Assembly: GCA_030248065.1 (NCBI GenBank)
Contig: JASAMV010001938.1
Coordinates: forward strand, 1 to 64,000
DNA length: 64,000 nt
From: Rhynchonema sp. JSB1_4
Lineage: Eukaryota; Nematoda; Chromadorea; Monhysterida; Xyalidae
Direction of reading: 5' to 3'
The translations under genes were made by a program, and so were the position numbers. This document shows positions 32,452 to 44,166 of the stretch, piece after piece (the first letter of the stretch is position 1; each line of letters begins with the position of its first letter). Under the pieces are notes generated by a model that saw nothing but the letters and a program-made list of their open reading frames with translations, was not told where the DNA came from and did not search any database.

Positions 32452-33990
32452 AAAACTTTCCATGATCCACTGATCTTAAGCATTAGCAACGGCATCTTGC
32501 ATGATCAAAGCCTAGTGTGATTGTTTTGTGAAACCACAACATCACAGACTACGAACAGCCATTGTTTGAGAGAACATTTCCATCATCTGAAAATAAGAAT
32601 GCATAATACCTTTGACGGGATCTCAACATGCTGCGTGATACAGTTTACACCACGTGATCTGAATCTTTTCTGACCGAAACAAACGCGTGATGCACTGAAA
32701 GAATAAAAATGAAACGGATCGTGATTTCTGAACTTCTGTTTTCAATAAAAATTTCATGGTTTCGTTACCCTAAAAACAAGAGGAATAAATTTAATGGACT
32801 GCAAATGCAAACAATCGATCATATATGTAGCTAGGCATGTGCATACTTAACTTCCATTTTCTGGCCAAAACTGATTCATGGAGTCTCCAAAAAAATCAAA
32901 TGAAACACTGATCCTGCTTGTCCACAAAATCACGAACGCCGGTGAGCGCGGTGGTAATATTCACCAATTTGGGATCAGAAACACATGAAATTTGCTTGTT
33001 GGTGCACTGAACCCATGTGGGAGAAAAAATGCAGCGGCCACCGCCCATCGGCAGCAATAAACATCAGGAGGAGTGCTGCAGAAGTGCGAATCTCCACTAG
33101 AACCCACTTGTGGTTACGATCCAATGCTATGGCTTACGAATTACGAGGCTCTGTTGGCGGGGGAGGTGGTCGGATGTGGTCGGTCGATATACAGAGTTTG
33201 ACTTTCAGTGATGACCCCGGCCAAAGTTGGTCCCATGATGCGGGTCTGATATGGCATCTTAACAACTCTCTAGAAAAGGGTTGAAACCCGTTTATTTTGC
33301 CTCAGAACACATAGAATTACTTCATTTAACCACGTTTTCTTCCCAACATGAGCGTTTTCCAATTTTTTGGGGGGCATATTTTGGTCATCTGGGCGTTTTA
33401 AAAGAAAACGTTTTTTTTAAAAAACGCTTTTTTAAAAAAACGATTTTTTGAAAAAAAAACGTTTTTTGCCCAACCCTGACTGTGGGTACAGTACAGGGTG
33501 TCTCAAAACTACCATGTCACTTTTGTTTCGTTGTCATAAGCTGTAATGTTATGGTTGTTCATTTGCGGCACAATCGAATTTTTGGGCGATTCTCCGTGTG
33601 ATAAATGCAGAAGATGCTTCACGCGCCGTTTGCTTTTGACTTATCTTTTTCGATTACAGTGTAGCACTGTGGTCTCATATCTTCATTCTTGTCAAGCAAA
33701 CTTGGATATCGATAAAATCCAAAAAGAGCAACATAAATGTGGTTAGAGCTACTCAAAGTGGAAACATGAAAACAACACGGTAAAACAATCACAAAATCGT
33801 ACAAAAATACATATACGTACGTAAGATGAATGATAACGGCTGGGCTTGTATCGGATGTATTCTGTGATGTTGCTCAATTTTTTTTAATTTCTGTTGTGCA
33901 AAACACCCGTGCATATAACTCTACCAACGAGCAGAAAAAATCAATGAATAGCTTGAGTATAAATATGTATTGTACGAATGCCGTAGTTTT
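32452..33990. other. intergenic, nothing recognised
   Basis: Contains an A/T mirror tract with AAAACG and CGTTTT blocks at 33395-33465. No gene found. Confidence 0.45.
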
Positions 33991-36900
33991 CTAATTATTC
34001 CCATTCACAGTTGTTGATCCGTCTTCAGCGGTTTGTAACTCCAACCAAGTCGCTGGAGTGGTCTTTTCTTCTAAAAACTCGTTCCAGAACTGAGCTGCTC
34101 TGTCGTAACCGCTCGTTTTTGACAGGATGATCTGAAAAGTCACGAAACTTCGGTCACCGTGTTGGAAAAAGTCCAAACGCAAAGCAGTTAACAAACGCAA
34201 CGCATGTTTTGGCTGGGAAACCTTAGCGAATAAACAGTTCTGCTTTGAAAAACGAGCTACCGGAGTTTTCCACTTAAAGCCCCGGGGCTCTATGCGGAAA
34301 TTGGTGGAAAATAGGGCCACCGACAACAAAATCTAATTAGAGCCCCCGAGCGCTTTAAGTGGAAACGTTTCCACCAACAGCCCTCGGGAGGTTAAGAGGA
34401 AAACTGGGTGTTTTCAGCATTGTTGTTAGGGACACCAGACCCCGAGGGCTTTATTCGGGGACTTTAAGCGGGAAACTCCGGTAGGTAGTCCTAGAGTATC
34501 AAACTATGCGGTCCGTGAAACGTCAGTCTGTCAGATCGACTCTGATCTGATGTTAGCGAGTACCTAATACATAAAATCCATTGAGCTTTACCATAACCGC
34601 ATGTCTGCTGCATGCACACTTCACACTGCAAATTTCATCACAATTATTTCGCGTCGCACCCCTCACCTCTCCCATGACGTCATCGGCACTCAACAGGTCG
34701 TAGTCCATCATTTCCACCCTGATCGCGCTCTGTTTCAGTGCTCGTTCAGGCACATTGAACATGACCGGCTCGTTCCAGACAGGGACCAGTGTGCCTTTCT
34801 TCACTGACGTCTTCTTGCGTTTCACCACTTTGCCCTCTTGCTCCAGCGACACTTTCACATAGGGATCTGCGTGTGTGCGGAGCAGCATGTAAAAACTGAC
34901 TTGCAAACAGGATCTGTAGCATCGATTGGCGATTTAGCAACTAAAACGCAAAATCTAGGATTACGGCAACGCCATGCAACTGTACCGGCGCCTCCGGTAA
35001 GATCCATATTCGTGAGTTCCTTTGCTTCGTGTACGGTCAGCGTGAGACGTTGAACCGAAGGTAGATAGCTCAGTTGAAGCATCAATTGACCGAGGGATTC
35101 GTCCTATAAAATGAATTCAAAATGAACGAATGACCTTCAAAATGAATTCACACCAACGATCGCCTGACCCACCATCGACCTACCCGGATAAAAACACAAA
35201 TCAAAACAAAGCAAGTCGAAAATGCCCAACGAGAGGCGTTGTTGTTTCAAAATTTACAAAGGAAACGTATTTAAATACCCCGCTGGTCTGCTCAAGATCG
35301 GCCGATATCTCGACGTCGGTGGACGGGTTGATCTCACGAAGGTCAATCATTGCCTTGCCAGCCACCCTCGGTGCGCGCCCTGATTCGGAAACGGACTGTC
35401 AGAGATCTGTTTATGTTTTCTTGGTAATTTGTACTCGGCTTGTTCAGGCTCGCCACTGGATTATTCACCCGTACTCGGAGGATGCTGCGCGTCTGTACGG
35501 TCGCACACAATGACTACGTATATGGGAATCCTTCCAAAATTTTTCCTGAGCTGACAAGCCAGAAAATTCAAGTTGGCATTGCGCGGAAACGTGTAATCTC
35601 ACAAATGTTTCAGAGCTTAAAAACGTGGTTGACTGGCTGGTTTATTTTCAGATGAAAACGTTTTGTAAGAAACACAAATAGCCCAGTGGTTAAGCGTGGC
35701 TCATCTTTGGAATCCTAAAAATCAAGGTGGTTTCGGATGGATTCTCATATGGTCATTGTTCGACCAACACCAAAAGCGATCGTGGAAAAGGTTCCCATGA
35801 GCACCCAAATGTTTCAGGTCTGTCGCCACGCCCGAGGCAGCGTGCGCAGAAACATTTGTTATCCCCTGTTTGGCAACCCGTTGGACAGTCAATCATCATC
35901 CGATCACTGAAATAACAATTTTACTCACCAATTCGTCCACAATCGACCAATTGTATGACCAATGATCTGTCGACTACTTCTTCATATGTCATGCACACTT
36001 TGAACACTGCATCCGCCGTGTCACCTGTGTCCGACATTGTGTTCTTACGCTTTCTCGTTTCGCGATGCTTTGCGTCGAAATCCGGCTCAAGGCTGATCTT
36101 TATGTAATACTCGCTGATGGCGTTAAGGATGTTTTCGCCTGCGGGAAAAGACGGGCAGAGGTTAATATATAGTTGTGAACTGACGATGATGTGATGCACC
36201 GCCTGTCTCTGTCGACGAAGCCTTCGTTTTTCATCACTTTCTGCAATGCTCGTGCCCACCAATTCAATCTGATCTATGTAGTTCATTCATGTTTTAGTGT
36301 CCTCAAGAAAGCCCCAACATATACATAGTGCTGAAACATCATCCTGTCAAGGCTCACAAATACACTCACATTTGATCACCGTGACCATAAAGTCGGACTT
36401 GTCGAAGTCGTAGCCAACTTTAAGCTTCACGCAACCGATCAAGCACTTTGACTCTGATACATGTCGAACGCAGGCACCTTGACGTCGGTATAGGTCGGCG
36501 TTAATACCGCTTTTATTGACTGAAATACGCTGAATATTTATCTACAGGGTGATCGAGAAGTCCATTCGCCTGGTTCACGTAATGGTGTTCTGGGTCACAC
36601 CCAGGCTGTGGTGCCGTGGTCAAATCAAGTCGTCAGCAAATCACATGTATTTTTTTCTCGCGCTCATTTGAGGCTCTATTACTGCTTGATTTGAAGACAG
36701 TACTAGCCCAACACTCCGTTCCCATATTTCTTTCGGCGGTTACAGAAACTAGTTGTGTTTTTCCTGTCAATTACACGTGCATCGAAACAAAGGTTGTGGA
36801 TGAATTGAAAAATACCTACTAGCTTCTAATTTAAAATGACTCGTTTCAAGTTTCAAAGTGTTAAGCAGGTTTGGGTCTGCTGCTGGCTGCGGATAGGCTC

Positions 36901-37933
36901 CTGACATGCGACGTCCACACATAGGTATTAATCACATGCTCTTGGTCATCGATTGATAGACGAAGGAATCTTCCATACACCTGCTAACATGGCGATGAAC
37001 TGATCAAAGCACGAAGTCAAACGAATAACGCCCCGATCACTAACCGCTGCTGTTCTTGCCGCTGCTTTTGCGTCGTTTCAGAAATCGGTCGGCGCTCTCC
37101 AATTCTTCCTCCGAATACGGCGATCCGGCTCGGTTCAGATCCGAGTGATTCGAACCGAATCGTCGCAGAAAATCGCCGAATTCATTCTTTGGCTCGCCAC
37201 CGCCGCCCGGTGTGGATAGGTTCGATCCGGGGCTGCCCTGAAGCATCAAGGCGAATGCGCAAAATTCGTGTGGCTTTAAAGTGCGGTTTGCATGGCAACG
37301 CTCACGTCGCGATATGTTAGAGGTTCTTCTTCACCTAATCTGATTTCTGATGCTTATTAGTTCAGTGTGGCATTCGCTTCTGGGTGAGGGTGACTGTACA
37401 CTAATGATGCCTTGGCGCACCAGGCAACTGAATAGAGTACAGGTGCATGACGAACAACATCGACTGCTAATGTGTGAATATGTGAAGTTGACAATATGAA
37501 TTTCTGTCTGTTTGATGTGCACCTGTTCGTTATTCTGATGGTGTATTCGATGCACGACTATGTCTAGCGGGGACAGGCTGAATCGTCTGGTTTTGCCTCC
37601 TCCTCCTCCTCCTCCTCCTCTGCTCATTGGCGGCGTCGACTTCTGAGTGGCGAGTCTCGGCGAACTGCCGCCGCTGCCGGTCGAACCGATCGAAATTTTT
37701 TGCATGAGGATGTTTCGGCAGAATTCTTTGCCGGCGATGGCCATGTCGTGAACGGACGAGTGCGGCGAGCCGCCAATTAATGACGGGCTGGGCGTTGTTC
37801 GCGGTGACGTGTCGGTGGACCGCGGTAGCGGCGACGGCGGTCCGCACGTGGAAATCTGCACCGAATGCCGTCTCGGCCCGGCCGCTGGCTGTTTCGCCGC
37901 CGCGTGAATGCGTGGCGATAATTTGCGTTGCAT
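33991..37933 (-). CDS. synaptotagmin-like tandem C2 protein
   Basis: Eight exons: 37933-37523, 37237-37045, 36453-36370, 36138-35929, 35379-35279, 35103-34986, 34866-34667, 34131-33991; 485 residues, phases consistent. The N-terminal ~200 residues are Ser/Pro/Gly/basic, with an RRFSLSPLD stretch and a Gly8 run, then EEELESADRFLKRR. C2A begins GCVKLKVGYDFDKSDFMVTV and ends GKAMIDLREINP. C2B begins LMLQLSYLPSVQRLTLTV and continues through DPYVKVSLE, PVWNEPVMFNVP and MMDYDLLSADDVMGE, to FWNEF and a final short tail. C2B keeps the loop Asp residues for Ca2+. C2A has lost them: EYYIKI replaces DPYVKV and DCGRIG replaces the usual DFDR. Two-C2 proteins dock vesicles on membranes. There is no membrane helix in this model; the gene at 43253 could supply one only through an unseen splice. 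Confidence 0.9.
34257..34486. mobile_element. MITE with CTACCGGAGTTTTCC termini in C2-gene intron
   Basis: Left CTACCGGAGTTTTCCACTTA and right CTTTAAGCGGGAAACTCCGG plus TAG are inverted. A second inverted pair (CTTTAAGTGG at 34351, CTTAAAG at 34272) lies inside. It sits in the last intron of the C2 gene. The target duplication is not clear. Confidence 0.7.
35637..35763 (+). repeat. tRNA-related SINE-like repeat, copy 1
   Basis: Shares with 47360 and 61259 the order GAAAAYGTTTTGT, then a TAGCMCAGTGGTTAAG A-box-like block, a variable region, ATTCTYATATGGT and TTGTKCGACC. It lies in the intron between C2-gene exons 4 and 5. Confidence 0.65.
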
Positions 37934-40684
37934 TGTTGTGCGTGTCCGCGTGTGTGTCAGTCAAGTTGTTGCGTGCGCGCCACGGTTATAATTAGTTTTA
38001 ATCGTGCATGCCTTCTCTTGGTCATTGTTATGTCGGCCGGCTTTCCTGTACGGCGCGTGGGCGTCCTGACGAAAGTACAGAATGTCGACGGGAATTTGAT
38101 GGATTAGGAAACTGCGACGTGCTGCAGTGAAGTAATAAGGCAGGAAAAGTGGCTAAAGTCGTCAACGCAAGTGCGTATCAGCTCTCGTTGTCAAATGAAG
38201 CAGCCCTAAATGAGCGCGAGAAATCTTACATGGGATTTGACGACAGCACTATCAGCCGAAAAAATTTTATGCTTCAAGAGTTAGCAACGTGCAAATGAAA
38301 TAAATAAACACAAAAAATAACCCATATTACGATCTAACTGATGTTCTGGACGTGACTCGGTCTTGTTCGTTAGCACCTCGATGAAATTACGGAGATACTC
38401 GCGCGGTACTAATTGGCCAACGTGCAAGCAAAATGCGATTGAAAGACTGGATATGGACGTCCATCAAGTGAGTAAATATGTTTGTTGGCCAATTAGTCGC
38501 TATCGAAGCATATTCTGATGAGACAAACATCTGCATATAAATGTGTACAAAATGCATGTTTGCCACAACTGTGTACAGCTTCTAGAAGCCATATTCTCGA
38601 ATAACGATTAAATTCAGCACCATTATACACGCACATGCTATTAGGTTGTGATCAGCTCGAAACTATATGCACAAACACACTTTTGAGGATGTATGTACAT
38701 ATTAGTCAGGGCAACTCGGCGGTTCAAAGTGCAAAGCAGTAGCTTAATGCCTTCCCCTCTAGCGGCACGTATAAGACTGTTGGCAAACCTATAACCACCA
38801 CGCACCGCCTTTCGGTTTGCTGTATTTTGATATGCACAAAATAAATAGTAAATCTCCAATCAATAGTGTGGTTTGTTTGTAATTCAATCGTTGAGCACTG
38901 GGAGAGGTGCTGCATGTGTTGCCAAGACATGGTTACAGTAACAAGCTCGAAATCTTGTTTTTTTCATGGAGAACTTCACAAAACTTTGGATGCACTCAAG
39001 TGCAGCCTGCTATACCTGGCAGTAGAATTTTCACACCTTACGAAAAAAACTTTTGTCTTTCGATTACACGCTTATTCGAATGACTCTGAAAGTGTATATA
39101 TAATTTTGTACATATGTACGTACAAGATAATTTCGGTCGCGGATAAACATATCGCATGGCTAATTTAACATGGCGGACAGCTTCAGGAGACTTCCGCTCA
39201 GTCAGTATCGCGCTGCGACGAAACGGCAAAACGCTGTGTTTACGCTGTGACCTCAAAGGTACTAATGAGACACAGTTGCACAAGCAAGTACAGATTACTG
39301 GTTTCTAAAAATAACGTAACTTATCCAGGCTGCTTACGTAAAATGGACAACACGTTAAAGGGGAAATTGCACATTCCTAGTCGCCCTTCAAACTTTGCAA
39401 GTGCTTAGACTACAGTCTGGGGCATCACAAAACTCAAATTATTAGTATGAATTTGCTAAGATGCATCCATGAGATGCAGTTCAAAAGGAACCGCCGGGAA
39501 GAAAATTTGCCGCGGACCGGCCGAATTAAGAATGCACTGCTTGCACTTTCCCTCTTTACGATTCAGGAAAAAATTTTGACCGATTCTTATAAAGTCATTG
39601 TGCAACCAATATGTACTTCACATGCGTGGGGAACGGATGGCGCGTGTGACGCTGGCTGCTTGACCATTGAAAGTATACGTTATGCATACTTATACAATGT
39701 ATACATAACATTGTTGGGCTATGATGGTGGGGCTTGGGGTAGTGCACTGCAGGCAACGGTTTTTTCAGTTTTCATGTGGAGATAACACTACGCGATTGCG
39801 ACTGACTCATAAAGCACAGTCAACCGTTTCGGAAATGAGATCGTCTGGAAAACAACGACCCACAGTTGTAGTGTACACCTATACGCCCAGTCGCAGTCAC
39901 AATAAATCCAAAGATAGGTACGACACTGCTCTTTCGGTGAATGTTTCTTCATAATGATCTATGTATATGTATGTGGTAGTATAGAGTGCAGTAATGTTGG
40001 TCTGTTTCGCTCTGCTTTCGCAGACAGACCGAGGCGCCATGGCTCGTCAGTGCGAAAGCCTCTGGCAAATTTCCATCCGAAAAGTCCCCCTCAGCATGTC
40101 TTATTGGTGCTGGGCTGTAACGTCACTAATGAGTGCAAAGGTTCCGGGTCCCGATCACGTCATAATAAAGAGGATAGACTGTGATGGATATTAAGTATTA
40201 ATAATTGTATGGTGTAGCAAGCAGCCTATAATAGTATACTATAATATAAGTCCCACCGTGGGATAATTTGCTCCCATCAATGGTCGTTTTCAGTGGTGTT
40301 TCATATGATTATACATATGTAAGTGGGAGATTGTTTTGAAGTTTGAAAACCATGCCCCAAATAAGACTCCAGGGGACATATATTTAGCATTTTCCGGCGT
40401 GAAAATTATCTTCAAAACGTGAAATGTATTGTCATGAGCCATTATTATCTAGGTTTCATCACAATAATCCGCTATTCTCCAAAGAACCTGAATTTTTTGT
40501 TGAGTGCATGACGTCACACTGAACCTGGATGGGACGCGCGTCATGGGATGAAAATATAGGAAGTCCCGATTATACGAAAGGAAGCTATTATTCTGTGATT
40601 ATAGTGAGTAAACCGAACTAAAGTAAAAAATGCAACTTCAATGTAACGTACAGTAGTGAAGTTCAAAGAAATCCCACGCAGGAA
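37934..40684. other. intergenic, nothing recognised
   Basis: The upstream side of the C2 gene. Short GTACATATGTAC-type palindromes recur (39108, 39960). 39568-39615 resembles the 3' part of the SINE-like repeat. No convincing exon. Confidence 0.45.
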
Positions 40685-41105
40685 GGCCGCATTCACAATG
40701 CAGCGGATTAGCGGGTTAGCGGATTAGCGGATTAGCGGGTTGCGGATTAGCGGGCCCGCTTTTCGCGCACGCTTTTGCATTCACAATGGAAATTGAAAAA
40801 GCGGATTAGCGGGTCAGCTAATTGGAGACCCGCTAATCCGCTAACCCGCTAATCCGCTAATCCGCAAAAAGTGTTTGCGCTCACAATGCACGTTGTCCGA
40901 GTTTAGGTGAAAAAGTAGATTTACTTCAAAATTTTGTTGTTTGTGTCTTTCTTTGTTCAACAAATGGCAAATTACACACATCAAATCAATCAAATGTTGC
41001 TATTCTAAATGTTTCATTGGATTGCAGCATTTCCAACCAATAAACAGAAATATAGGAACACCGATCACGAAAATAGCACGAATAACACATAGGCGTATAT
41101 TAGAG

Positions 41106-41245
41106 TGGTCAACTCAAGTGGTCGAATCACTTTGTCAACTTACATTGTAGATTCGTCAACTCACCCCGAATGCCATGTGTTATTTCTCGCATTTATTTGG
41201 GACTGCTGTGAGTTGACTAAGTGATTTGACCACTTGAGTTGACCA
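41106..41245. mobile_element. palindromic MITE inside the Harbinger-like element
   Basis: Arms of ~36 nt, TGGTCAACTCAAGTGGTC... at the left and ...GACCACTTGAGTTGACCA at the right, with a loop containing TATTTCTCGC. A decayed relative lies near 63095-63230. Confidence 0.7.
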
Positions 41246-41419
41246 TTGTAATATTAGCCAAACTTCGACTACATGCGCCTCAGGACGCAGTGTTTTTATG
41301 CACGAACAAACCTTCGCGTGTGTGATATCATAAGCACTGCACTGTCTAGTTTAGCGCAACACAGACTTGCAGTTTAGACGCTGCTAGGTTTATCACTCAC
41401 TTTATAGCAGGATAGACGC

Positions 41420-41490
41420 AGAGCTGCGAAGCGCAGCGGTAGCGCGCTGGCCTGCTGAATAATAGGGCGCGTGTACGATACCGCCCATGG
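41420..41490 (+). other. tRNA-like pseudogene or SINE head
   Basis: AAGCGCAGCGGTAGCGCGC looks like an A-box/D-arm. GGGCGCGTGTACGATACCGCCC looks like a T-arm with a mutated B-box. I could not form a full cloverleaf, so it is unlikely to be functional. Confidence 0.45.
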
Positions 41491-42204
41491 ACATTACTTT
41501 ACATTATTTTTTCAGTTTTTTTGTTTTCATATGAAACCGTGTAAAAATAGTTGGCCGCTGTGGCAAAAATGAGAATGAGTTGAATTGCATTCTCGCATTG
41601 ATTGTTCAATGCAAGTTATTTCTTCAGTGGCTGGCTGGCTTTACTTTCGCCACGATGCAAAGCCCGTCGGAAAAAAACAGCACGCACATTTTGCAATACA
41701 GCATTTTGCAACCATGTCGTGTAGAGTCGAAATTGAACGCGATAATGATACCATACGTTGTAAAAAATCTCTTTTCCAAACATCAAATTGCAACAAAAAC
41801 GTTTCCAGTGAACGCAGGTGGTTAAGCTGCTAATTTATACACTTTTTTCATGCTCTGAAAATGTTTCGAAGGCAAATAATAAACTTCTGAACGTGCGCCT
41901 CCGGTGCTAATCCGCAAAAAATAGAACCAGTTCTAATCGTGAAAAGCGGATTAGCGGACCCGCTAATCCGCTAACAGGCTAATCCGCTTTGCATTGTGAA
42001 TGCACACGCGTGCAGCGGATTAGCGGATTAGCGGGTGTGAAAAGTTGCTCGCCCGCTAATCCGCTTTTTGCATTGTGAATGCAAAAGCGTGCGCATCTCG
42101 CCCGCTAATCCGCTAATCCGCTTGCATTGTGAATGCGGCCGAACTATGTACATGTACGCCGACGTAAAAACAAAGCGACATACTACATATACAGTACCTA
42201 CAGT

Positions 42205-42615
42205 TCAATAGTGGATCCGGGGGGGGGGGGGCACGGAAGCCTAGTCCCCCCTTTGGTCAAAGTGGCCCCTGAAGGGGGCCACCATTTCGGAGTGAAGAAG
42301 GAAAATGAGCCGCAAGTCGCAGGATTTTCACTCTAACACACTTCAAAAATCCAAAAAATCGCGCGCTTCGCGCGTCAGATACATACATACATACACCCAT
42401 ATCGTTGAAATTTGGCTGTCGCGCGTGCAATAAGTGCCAAATTTTCGCGCGCTGCACGCGCATGCTCATATTTTGTACGGCATTTGGCTTAAAAATTGCT
42501 CAATTGTAACCAATAATTGCTGGATAAAGACTATTTTTGAAAATAAAACATGCACTAGATAAAAATGACCTTTAGGATTTGGCACCCCCTTGGCCGAAAG
42601 CTAGATCCGCCACTA
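42205..42615. mobile_element. inverted-repeat element with GTGGATCC / GATCCGCCAC ends
   Basis: Left AATAGTGGATCCGGG with a long G run, right CTAGATCCGCCACTACT; CTACAGTT occurs on both outer sides. The body has the GC hairpin CGCGCGCTTCGCGCG at 42360 and another GC-rich palindrome at 42450. A diverged inverted relative spans about 50045-50430. Exact ends are uncertain. Confidence 0.6.
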
Positions 42616-43252
42616 CTACAGTTCGGTGTTTTTCACCGCAACGGGTCACACAGGCGAGCCCGCAAATTACTGTTTACGACTGTACGGACAGAGTCAGCAT
42701 GAATCAGCAGACCAGAAGACGGGGTTTGAAACGTAATGTACATAACAGCTTATCAGCCAAAGCCAAGGTTTTAGTCACAACTTATTCTTGCAAGCAAGTT
42801 GCGCTTCACGAACCCCCCGTCGACCTCAGCGTGTTGTGTTATGCTTTCAAGGTTGTTTTTTACTTTCATGTATCTCAACTTGTGCACGTGAGTAAGCGGC
42901 TAGCTATGTATACCAAGCTGAATCGTATGTATACAAACATGTTATTTTTTTAGTTTTTCTGACGGGATTTTCTTCGTGAAACAGCGAAAAAAATAATAAA
43001 TTGGTGGGTGGGTTGAAAACGTTTACTGTGTGGCTATGCGTTTGCTGTCGCGGCTGATGTTTCGGCGTCACAGTGGTTTAAGTATTTTGTTTCCAATGGA
43101 GATCGGGACCAAAGGAGCTACAGTATGTATATATTGTATTTTATGCACAACAAACCAACTGTACAGAAGAAAAACTCAGAGGCACTGTATATCATAATAC
43201 ATCCCGAAAACCAAAACTTGTGCGCAAGCAGCGCAGTCACTCTAGTCGGACA
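42616..43252. other. spacer, nothing recognised
   Basis: A 124-codon open frame at 42579-42953 overlaps the transposon end and has no recognisable motif. Confidence 0.4.
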
Positions 43253-44166
43253 TCACGTTCCCTCGTCCTCTGACATTTGGTACTGAAGATGGCTGGTACC
43301 GAGGAATCCCTTGGCCAACAATGCCATCGGCATGTGTGCAATGTCGATATTGTGGCGATGGCTGCAATCCTGTTCGCAATCGTGCGTGCAATTGCCATTG
43401 CGCGCACTGTGACAATCGTTCGTATCGTCGTCAGTGTCGTAGCGATTGTGGTGGTGGTGGTGGTGGTGGTGGGGGTGGTCGGGAGTCTCGCAACTGTTGT
43501 TCGCCGACTTGGCTGTCATGAGCTTTTGACCGTTCGACAGTCCGGGTCCGTGATTGGCCATCATCAACTGGAGAAATGACTGCGATGGCGTGATCGTGAA
43601 ATTGTGTCGACGCGCGTGCAGATAGCAGACTAGCAGCAGAATGGCTGAACCTGAAAATCAGGCAACTCCCGTGTCTAATGTCGTACACGTGGTATGTACA
43701 TACGGCCTTGTTATTTCTCCTTTATTGTCGTGAACCCCTAATAGCTCCATATCAGTTTTTATTATTTGGTGGTCAGCCAGGTGGTCCATGTGGGTACTCG
43801 GTCGCGGTGGTCTGGGAGAGTCCATCAAAATTGAACCCAGCAAACACAGGTGCTTGAATCGTGCGGGGCCCTGATTTCCGGCCCAAATAAATCCAGTTCT
43901 AAACATGGTCCGAGAAGAACACTCTGATCCACAATATTTGCCCGTTGTTTCCCCGCGACCGAAAATGCCTATCACTGTGATGATTTCAGACTCTGTGACG
44001 CACATTGGCAGTCGAACTGACCATATTTGAGCACGGTGCACGATGGCAAGAACCAACCGACAACAATGACGCCTAATAAGATGGCCATTGCAATGAGCAC
44101 CAGATCAATGTTGAAGTTGAGCTTGTCGTAATAGGACCCGCTGTCTTGAGCGCCGTCCTCCGCCAT
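43253..44166 (-). CDS. small membrane protein with His-rich tail
   Basis: Two exons, 44166-44022 and 43650-43253, phase 1 junction; 180 residues if the stop at 43253 is used. The ATG at 44166 opens MAEDGAQDSGSYYDKLNFN, then a helix (IDLVLIAMAILLGVIVVGWF). The splice adds a second hydrophobic stretch (SAILLLVCYLHARR) and a basic stop-transfer. The remainder is polar, with eight consecutive His, a Cys/His/Asp-rich segment (CTHDCEQDCSHRHN) and an acidic end. His-rich loops often bind metal ions, but no transporter family is recognised. It is upstream of, and on the same strand as, the C2 protein. It could be a 5' part of that gene, though I found no phase-compatible donor and acceptor pair. Confidence 0.6.

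Larger units (their letters stand above)
40685..42140. mobile_element. PIF/Harbinger-like non-autonomous element with GCGGATTAGCGG repeats
   Basis: Terminal inverted repeat GGCCGCATTCACAATGC, exact 3-bp duplication GAA on both sides (40682-40684, 42141-42143). Three-base duplications and GGCC-rich ends suit the PIF/Harbinger group. Many GCGGATTAGCGG repeats lie within ~180 bp of each end, separated by further internal copies of CATTCACAATG. The central ~1 kb shows no transposase; it holds a palindromic MITE and a tRNA-like stretch. Confidence 0.8.

Noticed and set aside
37934..43252. Single synaptotagmin gene running from 44166 to 33991
   Set aside because: Attractive for domain order, but no phase-matched donor in the 43253-43650 exon and acceptor near 37933 was found; kept as two genes with a note.
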